A DNA stretch of 64,000 nucleotides from Neorhizobium sp. UBA3556 (lineage in GTDB: Bacteria; Pseudomonadota; Alphaproteobacteria; Rhizobiales; Rhizobiaceae): positions 620,001 to 684,000 of the forward strand of contig DFNX01000016.1 in assembly GCA_002376235.1 (NCBI GenBank), in the 5' to 3' direction. Both the position numbers and the translations under genes were made by a program. This document shows, piece after piece, positions 1 to 6,754 of the stretch; positions within the stretch are counted from its first letter, which is position 1, and each line of letters starts with the position of its first letter. The notes under the pieces were generated by a model. It had not been told where the DNA came from, did no database searches, and worked only from the letters and a program-made list of their open reading frames with translations.

Positions 1-40
1 TTTCATGGAACGGCATCTCGACACAGGCCACAAGCACTAG
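1..40 (+). CDS. aapM: AapM-like amino-acid ABC permease, C-terminal end only (partial)
   Basis: An open frame enters from the left edge and ends at TAG 38-40, giving the tail FMERHLDTGHKH. It lies 27 bases before aapP, which is preceded by an AAAGGGG ribosome-binding site. In rhizobia the general L-amino-acid permease operon runs aapJ-aapQ-aapM-aapP, so the position argues for the second inner-membrane permease subunit, AapM. Only 12 residues are visible, so the identification rests on context. Confidence 0.6.
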   Translation, partial: FMERHLDTGHKH

Positions 41-67
41 CCGCAACAAGACTTAAAGGGGAAAACA

Positions 68-841
68 ATGGCTGAAGCCCTAACCAAAAAACTGACCGTC
101 TCCTCCACCGACGTCGCGGTCGAAATCATCGGCATGAATAAGTGGTACGGTGACTTCCACGTGCTGCGCGACATCAATCTGAAGGTGATGAAGGGCGAGC
201 GCATCGTCATCGCCGGACCGTCCGGTTCCGGCAAGTCGACGATGATCCGTTGCATCAACCGCCTGGAAGAGCATCAGTCGGGCAACATCCTCGTCGATAA
301 TATCGAGCTCACCAACGATCTGAAGAAGATCGACGAAGTGCGCCGCGAAGTCGGCATGGTGTTCCAGCACTTCAACCTCTTCCCGCATCTGACGATCCTG
401 GAAAACTGCACGCTGGCGCCGATCTGGGTTCGCAAGATGCCGAAGAAGGAAGCAGAGGAAGTGGCGATGCACTACCTCAAGCGCGTGAAAATCCCGGAAC
501 AGGCCCACAAGTACCCGGGCCAGCTTTCAGGCGGCCAGCAGCAGCGCGTGGCGATTGCCCGTTCGCTGTGCATGAAGCCGAAGATCATGCTGTTCGACGA
601 ACCGACCTCGGCGCTTGATCCGGAAATGGTCAAGGAAGTGCTCGACACGATGGTAAGCTTGGCCGAAGAGGGCATGACCATGCTCTGCGTCACCCACGAA
701 ATGGGTTTTGCCCGCCAGGTCGCCAACCGCGTCATCTTCATGGACCAGGGTCAGATCGTCGAGCAGAATTCACCTGCGGAATTCTTCGACAATCCGCAGC
801 ACGAGCGCACCAAACTCTTCCTCAGCCAGATCCTGCACTAA
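68..841 (+). CDS. aapP: General L-amino-acid ABC transporter, ATP-binding subunit AapP
   Basis: This is a 257-residue ABC ATPase that drives uptake of many L-amino acids with the permeases AapQ and AapM and the periplasmic binding protein AapJ. Walker A GPSGSGKST is at residues 50-58, the Q-loop glutamine is near 100, the signature LSGGQ is at 153-157, Walker B LFDEPT is at 175-180 with the catalytic Glu, and the switch His is at 210. The sequence follows rhizobial AapP closely throughout. The ATG has a purine-rich AAAGGGG site upstream. It is the last gene of its operon: a GC-rich hairpin follows at 866-888. Confidence 0.95.
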   Translation: MAEALTKKLTVSSTDVAVEIIGMNKWYGDFHVLRDINLKVMKGERIVIAGPSGSGKSTMIRCINRLEEHQSGNILVDNIELTNDLKKIDEVRREVGMVFQHFNLFPHLTILENCTLAPIWVRKMPKKEAEEVAMHYLKRVKIPEQAHKYPGQLSGGQQQRVAIARSLCMKPKIMLFDEPTSALDPEMVKEVLDTMVSLAEEGMTMLCVTHEMGFARQVANRVIFMDQGQIVEQNSPAEFFDNPQHERTKLFLSQILH

Positions 842-865
842 AAGAGAACTGGAAGCAGACTATGC

Positions 866-888
866 AAAGGGCGCCTGAGGCGTCCTTT
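866..888. terminator. Hairpin between convergent genes, end of aap operon
   Basis: A 10-bp stem (AAAGGGCGCC against GGCGTCCTTT, one G-T pair) with a TGA loop sits between the aapP stop and the stop of the convergent gene at 895. The U-run is weak (TTTGTCGTTT), so it may act in both directions or only as a 3'-end stabiliser. Confidence 0.65.
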
Positions 889-894
889 GTCGTT

Positions 895-1551
895 TCACCA
901 CGTGTAAGAATATCTGGCGTTTACGGTAGATACGGTTACCGCGTCCGTGAAGTTCCGGTTCACATTCCCGCTGAGAGTAATGTTGTCTCCAAGAGGTTGC
1001 TCTATCCCGAAACTGGCACCAACGGTTGAAAAATTCGCCGAACCATTGGCAATGGCTACGAACGCTGTGCCGGTTTCGCGCTGCCTCAGCTTGATGGTTT
1101 GGCTGGCATCCAGCCCTGTCCAGTCTTTCTGAGCGCCATCGTAGCGAACCACATAGGTAGATTCGCGCTCCATATTGAATGTCGGCGTGGCGATCTGCTT
1201 TTCATAGTAATTCATACTGATGGAGGCACTGCCCGCATTCCCATCCATATTGACGCGGATATCGCGGCTCATCCGGTATGCAGGCCGTTTTGTATCGGCC
1301 GTCCTGATCCTGCTCCAGAACTTGAGCGGCGTATTCAAAACCTCACCGGTCTTCGATGAATCGACGCCAACATTAAAGCCGGCCTCCGCTTCGATGCGGA
1401 CCGGCAACCGCAAGCCCAGCTTGACGGAATAACTTGTGTCGGAGTTTTTTATGGGCTGCCAGATCAGTGGGTGCTCATCCGCCCAGCTCGCACTAGAAAA
1501 GAGGACCGCGAGCGAAACCCCGCTTATGACAGCGAGAAAATCTCTGTTCAT
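895..1551 (-). CDS. Exported protein of unknown function, beta-barrel-like
   Basis: The predicted product is 218 residues. I place the start at the ATG at 1551, where a GGGG site precedes it and a typical signal peptide begins (MNRDF, hydrophobic core, cleavage near SWA-DEH). A longer frame to 1623 would put 24 extra residues before the signal peptide. The mature part is rich in alternating polar/hydrophobic stretches, Gly, Asn and Thr, and the protein ends in ...VNARYSYTW. A C-terminal aromatic residue after alternating residues is the usual outer-membrane beta-barrel insertion signal. I recognise no family. It is convergent with aapP and divergent from the small exported gene at 1854. Outer-membrane location is an inference. 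Confidence 0.7.
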   Translation of the reverse strand: MNRDFLAVISGVSLAVLFSSASWADEHPLIWQPIKNSDTSYSVKLGLRLPVRIEAEAGFNVGVDSSKTGEVLNTPLKFWSRIRTADTKRPAYRMSRDIRVNMDGNAGSASISMNYYEKQIATPTFNMERESTYVVRYDGAQKDWTGLDASQTIKLRQRETGTAFVAIANGSANFSTVGASFGIEQPLGDNITLSGNVNRNFTDAVTVSTVNARYSYTW

Positions 1552-1853
1552 ATGTATCCCCACTCGAAGGCTCAAAAACAATGCAAAGGTCCGGGCCACC
1601 CCGCGTGGCCCGCAAAAAACCATTTCAGTGTAATGAAGGCGCTCAACTGGAAACTCCTGCTCCCGGCGCCAAATCTACCTTCCCCTGCGTGACGCAACGG
1701 AACCGATGAAAAGGATGATATAGCAAAATGCGCTGCAGCGAAATTCCAAAAGCTCTTTCGCATATGCGAACAAGCGCGGGTAAAAAATCGTCATGCTGGG
1801 AACAAAATCGACATCAGGTCGTTGCAATCCGCCAATCTGAGGGAGACAGCACG
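1552..1853. other. Divergent intergenic region with hairpin and stress promoter
   Basis: About 300 bases separate two divergent genes for exported proteins. It holds an inverted repeat CGGGCCA/TGGCCCG at 1592-1612 in the 5' leader of the leftward gene, and an EcfG-type promoter at 1799-1823 for the rightward gene. I see no convincing ORF inside it. Confidence 0.6.
1799..1823 (+). promoter_or_regulatory. EcfG (RpoE2)-type general stress promoter
   Basis: GGAAC at 1799-1803, a 16-base spacer and CGTT at 1820-1823 match the alphaproteobacterial general-stress sigma factor consensus GGAAC-N16/17-CGTT. A transcript starting about 7 bases downstream would leave a short leader containing the GAGGGAGA ribosome-binding site at 1840 and the ATG at 1854. 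Spacing and both boxes are exact; sigma factor use is inferred from the consensus. Confidence 0.75.
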
Positions 1854-2162
1854 ATGAAGCTCACATTTTTGCCAGCGTTATTGATCGCCTTTTCTCCAGC
1901 GTTCATTGGCAGCGCTTCTGCTGCCTCGATAACCTATGGCAGCGTGGGCATCGTGAAAGGCTCCGATGTCGAAAACAGATTCTTGATTGCAAGAGAATCT
2001 TGCACTCTAGAAGCTTCCACGCCTCCACGAGGCCATCCGTTTGCCGGCAACTTCTACAATCAGGCTGCGCTCAGGGCTTGCCTTTACCGCAAGGGCTTCT
2101 CGGTCAAAGGGGACTACGTCTATCCGGTTCCCCTGTTCGGTAATCCGACGCGCATACGATGA
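1854..2162 (+). CDS. Small exported protein of unknown function, probable stress-regulon member
   Basis: The product is 102 residues, starting at the ATG at 1854 because a signal peptide begins there (MKLTFLPALLIAF, cleavage near SASA-ASI) and GAGGGAGA precedes it; upstream in-frame codons look non-coding. The mature part is about 77 residues with two Cys, one in RESCTLE and one in RACLYRKGF, which could form a disulfide in the periplasm. It ends in a Gly-, Pro- and Arg-containing tail. The RACLYRKGF segment resembles small rhizobial exported proteins, but I cannot name a family. The EcfG-type promoter directly upstream suggests induction in stationary phase or under general stress. Confidence 0.75.
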   Translation: MKLTFLPALLIAFSPAFIGSASAASITYGSVGIVKGSDVENRFLIARESCTLEASTPPRGHPFAGNFYNQAALRACLYRKGFSVKGDYVYPVPLFGNPTRIR

Positions 2163-2279
2163 ACATCGGCCGATCATAGCCCAAGAAGCACCACATGACG
2201 GCATGCCTCGCGGGCATAAGGCTGCTGCCGCTGCCTCAAGCAACCTGCTCGTTATATCTTGGGTATGAACAAGAGAGAG

Positions 2280-2356
2280 TGGCGACCCCTGCAGGACTCG
2301 AACCTGCGACCTACTGCTTAGAAGGCAGTTGCTCTATCCAGTTGAGCTAAGGGGCC
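2280..2356 (-). tRNA. tRNA-Arg (anticodon TCT)
   Basis: A full cloverleaf of 77 nt with encoded CCA. The acceptor GGCCCCT pairs with AGGGGTC (one G-U), the discriminator is G, the D stem is GCTC/GAGC, the anticodon stem ACTGC/GCAGT encloses loop CTTCTAA, and the T stem GCAGG/CCTGC has loop TTCGAGT. Anticodon TCT reads AGA arginine codons, rare in these GC-rich genomes. Confidence 0.97.
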
Positions 2357-2384
2357 TTTAGGCGGCAATAACTGCCGCTGAAAA

Positions 2385-2690
2385 TCAATGCGTCCAGGGC
2401 TGCTGGCGGTTGAAGCGGAAATTGTCCGTGTAAGACAACGATTGCCGGTTTGCATCTTTCGGCAGGATCACCCGGTATTCGATGCCCTCGCGCTGCGCAT
2501 AGGCTTCCGCCAGTTCCTGCGTCTCGAATGTCAGCCGAAGCTGCTGCTTCATGTCGCCGGACGATGTGTAGCCCAGGATCGGGTCGATACTGCGCGGCGT
2601 TTCAGGATCGAATTCAAGAACCCAGAGACGGGTCTTGGCCTTGCCGGACTGCATTGCAGTTTTCGCAGGACGATAGATCTTAGCAGCCAT
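2385..2690 (-). CDS. NDUFS4-like complex I accessory subunit
   Basis: This 101-residue protein matches the 'ETC complex I subunit conserved region' family, the bacterial relative of mitochondrial NDUFS4. It has the N-terminal AAKIYRPAKTAMQSGKAKT, the central WVLEFDP and a C-terminal segment with YAQREGIEYRV and NFRFNRQQPW. In alphaproteobacteria this small protein sits on the peripheral arm of NADH:ubiquinone oxidoreductase, near the NADH module. The nuo operon is not in the window, so the gene stands alone just upstream of tRNA-Arg. The ATG at 2690 is used. Confidence 0.88.
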   Translation of the reverse strand: MAAKIYRPAKTAMQSGKAKTRLWVLEFDPETPRSIDPILGYTSSGDMKQQLRLTFETQELAEAYAQREGIEYRVILPKDANRQSLSYTDNFRFNRQQPWTH

Positions 2691-2871
2691 GAGTTCACCA
2701 ACCCCATAAATCCGTCCGCAATTCAGGCATCCTATTTGCCTGATGACCCACCAGCCGATTCAGCGGCATCGCGGGATTGCGGTAACAACGCTTTTGCCGT
2801 GTCCCCGTTTCATTGTCAACGACCACCGTGACCACAGGACAAGAGGAGACAGACGACAAGTCTCAGGCTCC

Positions 2872-3996
2872 TCACCTCACGATCGTCAACGTCTCTGCCG
2901 CACGGGTGATTGCCGTATAGAGCCAGCGCTCGCGCGTATCGCGAAATGCAAAACTCTCGTCAAACAAGACGACATTATTCCACTGCGAGCCCTGAGCCTT
3001 GTGGCAAGTCAGCGCGTAACCGTAATCGAACTCGTCATAACGCTTGCGCATCGACCACGGAATTTCTTCTTCACTCTCGAAGGCGGCCTTGAGCAGCTTG
3101 ATCTTCGCCGCACCACGATCCATGTCATCGTCTTCCGGCCGGATCATCAGGTTTATGCCGGGCTTCACCGTTTCGCGCGAGGCGCTCATCACCTGCCAGA
3201 GCGAACCGTTGAGCAGACCCTTGACCTGATCGTTGCGGAGGCAGACCAGCTTGTCGCCCGATTGAGGATAATCGGCGGTAAAGCCTTTAAGTTCGCGCAG
3301 GCGCTGATTGTAACGCTTGCGTGTGCGGTTCGTGCCCACAAGAACCTGGTCGGCGTTGAGAACCAGATCCTGGGTCACCTCATCGCGAGAAATGACCTGC
3401 GCCTTCCCGTAATCGCCATACATGATCTCCCTGCCCTCGCGCACCTGCATGGCGAGTTGGATGATCGGATTGTCCTGCGCCTGACGATGGATTTCCGTCA
3501 GCAGATAGTCAGGCTCCTGCTCCGTGAAAAAACCGCCTCCGGAAACCGGTGGCAACTGGCCGGGATCCCCAAGAACCAGGATCGGCGTGCCGAAGCTCAT
3601 CAGATCCTTGCCAAGTGCCTCGTCGACCATAGAGCATTCGTCGATAACGATGAGAGCAGCCTTGGCGACCGGGCTCTGCCGGTTGATGGCAAACATCGGT
3701 GCGATCGAGGTCTTGCCGGTTTCCTCGTCCTCAACCGCCTCTTCACCACGCGGGCGATAGATCAGCGAATGAATGGTCTTGGCGTTACGGGCACCTCTGG
3801 AACGAAGCACCTGCGCGGCCTTGCCGGTAAAGGCCGCAAACAAAACCTCTCCATCCACATGCTCGGCAAAATGCTTGGCAAGCGTCGTCTTGCCCGTGCC
3901 GGCATAACCGAACAGCCGAAAGACCTGGCTACGCCCGTCTTTCAGCCAGCGCGAAACGGCCTTTAGGGCCTCATCCTGTTGCGGTGCGAATTGCAT
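2872..3996 (-). CDS. RecD/Pif1-like superfamily 1 DNA helicase
   Basis: The product is 374 residues from the ATG at 3996 (MQFAPQQDEAL); a TTG at 4032 would add 12 residues. SF1B helicase motifs appear in order: Q-like N-terminus, Walker A GYAGTGKTTL, Walker B VIDECSMVDE, motif III LGDPGQLPPV, then motifs V/VI in the UvrD_C_2-type end (YALTCHKAQGSQW and YTAITRAAE). The size and missing N-terminal domains separate it from full RecD and RecD2, so it is a minimal AAA-type helicase of the kind labelled 'exodeoxyribonuclease V alpha-like'. No recB or recC lies nearby. A 5'-3' role in repair or replication is inferred from the family. Confidence 0.85.
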   Translation of the reverse strand: MQFAPQQDEALKAVSRWLKDGRSQVFRLFGYAGTGKTTLAKHFAEHVDGEVLFAAFTGKAAQVLRSRGARNAKTIHSLIYRPRGEEAVEDEETGKTSIAPMFAINRQSPVAKAALIVIDECSMVDEALGKDLMSFGTPILVLGDPGQLPPVSGGGFFTEQEPDYLLTEIHRQAQDNPIIQLAMQVREGREIMYGDYGKAQVISRDEVTQDLVLNADQVLVGTNRTRKRYNQRLRELKGFTADYPQSGDKLVCLRNDQVKGLLNGSLWQVMSASRETVKPGINLMIRPEDDDMDRGAAKIKLLKAAFESEEEIPWSMRKRYDEFDYGYALTCHKAQGSQWNNVVLFDESFAFRDTRERWLYTAITRAAETLTIVR

Positions 3997-4192
3997 GTTC
4001 GGGACTTGGCAGGATTCTCGATGAAAGCGCAACAGAAAAGAACGAAAGATGAATCAAAGCCGGGGATACGGCAGGACATTTCTCTTGCCCGAGGGAACGG
4101 GACGCGAGGCAATACGAAGAAGTGGCCGCTTGGCATGCAGCATGAAACCCTTAGACTGATACCTGATGCCAGCTTGAGGTCGAACGAAGATT

Positions 4193-5035
4193 ATGCCAGC
4201 CATCCCATACGCTACCTTGCCCTCCGGAACACAAATGCCCTCACTCGGGCTTGGAACCTGGAAGATGGGCGAGAATGCTCGCACAGCTGAACAGGAGGTC
4301 GAGAGCCTGAAACGCGGCCTCGATCTCGGCATGACGCTGATCGATACGGCTGAAATGTATGGCGAGGGCGGCGCCGAAATCATCACCGGAAGGGCGATGG
4401 AAGGACGCCGCGACGAGATCTTTCTTGTCAGCAAGGTCTATCCCTTCAATGCCAGCTACCAAGGTGTCATTGATGCCTGCGAAGCGAGCCTTCGACGTTT
4501 GAAGACCGATCGGCTGGACCTTTACCTTCTTCACTGGCGTGGCGAGCACGACCTCGAGGAAACCGTGGCAGGCTTCGAAACATTGCGCAGATCAGGCAAG
4601 ATCCGCGAATGGGGCGTATCCAACTTCGATGTCGAAGACATGCATGATCTGATGGACGTAGAGGACGGAAAGAACTGCGCCGCCAATCAGGTCCTCTATA
4701 ATCCCTCCCGCCGAGGCATCGAATACGATCTTCTGCCTTGGTGTCTGAAGCGTGGCATCCCCATCATGGCCTATTCCCCAATCGAACAGGGCCGGATTTT
4801 ACGCAACGCCGAACTGATCCGTATCGCCAAGGCCTATCAGGCAACGCCCGCGCAAATTGCCCTCGCCTTCGTCATGAGATCGCCAAACACGATCGCAATC
4901 CCGAAATCCAGCAATCCCCACCGGGTGGAGGAGAATGCGGGAGCGATTGGGTTGACGATCAGCGGAGAGGACTGGGCAGCGTTGGATAAGGTATTCCCTC
5001 CTCCGCTCCGCAAACAGCCGTTGGAAATGCTTTGA
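4193..5035 (+). CDS. Aldo/keto reductase
   Basis: A 280-residue NADPH-dependent carbonyl reductase of the AKR (alpha/beta)8 barrel fold. The catalytic tetrad is visible as D51 and Y56 (LIDTAEMYGEG), K81 (LVSKVYP) and H114 (YLLHWRG), and the cofactor loop near the C-terminus includes IPKSSNPHRVEENAGA. It resembles 2,5-diketo-gluconate reductase/YeaE-type enzymes; the substrate cannot be told from sequence. Transcribed divergently from the helicase, it ends one base before the stop of the convergent KpsC-like gene. Confidence 0.9.
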   Translation: MPAIPYATLPSGTQMPSLGLGTWKMGENARTAEQEVESLKRGLDLGMTLIDTAEMYGEGGAEIITGRAMEGRRDEIFLVSKVYPFNASYQGVIDACEASLRRLKTDRLDLYLLHWRGEHDLEETVAGFETLRRSGKIREWGVSNFDVEDMHDLMDVEDGKNCAANQVLYNPSRRGIEYDLLPWCLKRGIPIMAYSPIEQGRILRNAELIRIAKAYQATPAQIALAFVMRSPNTIAIPKSSNPHRVEENAGAIGLTISGEDWAALDKVFPPPLRKQPLEML

Positions 5036-5036
5036 T

Positions 5037-6062
5037 CTAAAGACGGGTCTGCCCGGCGATAATCGCATCAATCGCTCGAAATACATTCGACGCGTGCCGG
5101 GTCTCTGGATCACGATAGATCGGATATTGGATGAAGGCAGCAGCGACGAGTTGGTCGATACTGCGCACCATGTCACGACGCCTTGAGACGATTTCCCGGG
5201 CTTGCGTGCTTATATGGTCGTCGGTCAGGCCCCAGCCGGCATAAAATGGCGCAGCGTAACAGCGCACCGGAACGCCGCGCAGGAGCGCATCGAAGCCGAA
5301 CTGGCTCGCAACGGTCCACACTTCATCAACGACCTTCAGGATCGACGCGGCCGATACCGGTTCGGCTGAAAGCGTGACACCGGCCCTGCCCGCGGCCATC
5401 TCGGTGAGATAACCCTTTCGATACCCGGCAATGACATCGGGATGGGTGCGGACAATGCACTGCGCGCCACTCGCCAGCGCATCATCGAGCATAGTCGCAA
5501 AGGATGCAGACGAGCCAAGTGAGAGCGGCACGGATACATCCCCCTTCACCTGATCGATGAGAAGAATTCTTCGCTTGCTGCTCTGCTCGAACTTCGGCTC
5601 CCGATGAGGAAGATGATTATATTTGGAGAGACCGTGCAGAACGATAGCATCGCGCACATCCCTCGCCTCCTGCCCACCATCGTCTGACATTTCAGCGATA
5701 AGTCGCTCAAGGCGCGACGCCTTGGACGCGTCGGTTGACAGGGCCAGATCATCAGCAACGATGGAGAAAGGCAGAACGCCTGATTTTCCGAGTTGTACGG
5801 ACCGGAGAAATCCATCTTCAAGCCGCCAATGCGGCAGGCGGCGCGCCGCCGCGATCGTCTGCGTCATTTTCGCGACGATACGTCCACCCCAGGCGATGGT
5901 TCCGCCTATACCGGGAGCAAGACTAGTCTGCATCTCCGGCAGTCCGAGATAGTCCTTGACCCACGGCATGTCTTTGCGAAGCCAGCGCATGGCTCCGAGC
6001 GACGTTCCGACCGGGGCAAGCCAGGGCTTTCCCCCGATCTTGCCGGGATCATCATATTTCAA
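5037..6062 (-). CDS. KpsC/LipB-type capsule polysaccharide glycosyltransferase
   Basis: The product is 341 residues from a TTG start; an internal ATG gives MRWLRKDMPW from residue 25, so the start is uncertain. Motifs of the capsule-synthesis family (KpsC/KpsS, beta-Kdo transferases) are present: WRLEDGFLRSV near residue 100, an LLIDQVKGD block in the middle, RTHPDV, and the C-terminal QFGFDALL...YAAPFYAGWGLTDD. Classical KpsC carries two such modules (about 670 residues); this has one. No other capsule gene is in the window. It follows ilvH by 70 bases in the same direction, with a hairpin between. A role in surface polysaccharide with a Kdo-like primer is inferred. Confidence 0.82.
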   Translation of the reverse strand: MKYDDPGKIGGKPWLAPVGTSLGAMRWLRKDMPWVKDYLGLPEMQTSLAPGIGGTIAWGGRIVAKMTQTIAAARRLPHWRLEDGFLRSVQLGKSGVLPFSIVADDLALSTDASKASRLERLIAEMSDDGGQEARDVRDAIVLHGLSKYNHLPHREPKFEQSSKRRILLIDQVKGDVSVPLSLGSSASFATMLDDALASGAQCIVRTHPDVIAGYRKGYLTEMAAGRAGVTLSAEPVSAASILKVVDEVWTVASQFGFDALLRGVPVRCYAAPFYAGWGLTDDHISTQAREIVSRRRDMVRSIDQLVAAAFIQYPIYRDPETRHASNVFRAIDAIIAGQTRL

Positions 6063-6070
6063 GGCAACGA

Positions 6071-6113
6071 CCGTCCAAGTTTGAGGCGAGTAACTATCGC
6101 CTACTCTGGACGG
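6071..6113. repeat. Nested inverted repeat between ilvH and the KpsC-like gene
   Basis: CCGTCCA at 6071-6077 pairs with TGGACGG at 6107-6113, and inside it AGGCGA at 6084-6089 pairs with TCGCCT at 6097-6102. There is no U-run on the minus strand, so it may be a processing site or 3' stabiliser after ilvH rather than an intrinsic terminator. Confidence 0.55.
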
Positions 6114-6132
6114 CCGGTTTTGTCCAATCCCG

Positions 6133-6705
6133 TTACATGCCCTGGGGGCCGCGGTTCATCGCAGCGATCCCGGTGCGGCAGACCTCGATCAGCCCGAGCG
6201 GCTTCACAACGCCGACGAACTGGTCGATTTTCGAGGATTTTCCGGTGATTTCGAAGATGAAATGACCAACCGTCGCATCCACGACCTTCGCTTGGAAGGC
6301 GTCGGCAAGGCGCAGCACTTCCGCGCGACTTTCACCCGTCCCGGCCACCTTGATCAGCGCCACTTCCCGCTCGATCGGACGCTCCTGACCAAGCTGGCCA
6401 GCACGCACCGTCAGATCGACGACACGATGTACCGGCACGATCCGTTCAAGCTGCGCCTTGATCTGCTCAAGCACGGTCGGCGTGCCGTTGGTAACGATCG
6501 TAATGCGCGATAGGTGGGATTCGTGTTCCGTCTCCGAAACGGTGAGACTTTCGATATTGTAGCCGCGGCCTGAAAATAGGCCGATGACGCGGGCGAGAAC
6601 GCCCGGTTCGTTGGTCACGAGAACCGATAGCGTATGGCTTTCGACCTTGGCGGTCTCCGGGCTGATGAAATAGGCGGAACCGGTCGGCTGCTGATGTGCG
6701 TTCAT
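6133..6705 (-). CDS. ilvH: Acetolactate synthase small (regulatory) subunit
   Basis: A 190-residue regulatory subunit that binds valine and stimulates the catalytic subunit of acetohydroxyacid synthase, the first common step of branched-chain amino-acid synthesis. The N-terminal ACT domain is clear (HTLSVLVTNEPGVLARVIGLF, then GYNIESLTVSETEHESHLSR), followed by the C-terminal ACT-like half ending near GLIEVCRTG. It begins 50 bases after ilvI in the same operon and is therefore under the ilvI attenuator. Confidence 0.96.
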   Translation of the reverse strand: MNAHQQPTGSAYFISPETAKVESHTLSVLVTNEPGVLARVIGLFSGRGYNIESLTVSETEHESHLSRITIVTNGTPTVLEQIKAQLERIVPVHRVVDLTVRAGQLGQERPIEREVALIKVAGTGESRAEVLRLADAFQAKVVDATVGHFIFEITGKSSKIDQFVGVVKPLGLIEVCRTGIAAMNRGPQGM

Positions 6706-6754
6706 GATCTTGGGTCCATTTTCCTTGGAGTTTCGTCAGGAATGCCGGCTCGCC

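Noticed and set aside
1592..1612. CGGGCCA/TGGCCCG hairpin considered as a terminator
   Set aside because: It lies in the 5' leader of the leftward gene, and no U-run follows on either strand in the direction of an upstream gene.
2743..3966. 407-codon plus-strand frame opposite the helicase
   Set aside because: Antisense shadow; the helicase motifs on the minus strand are complete.
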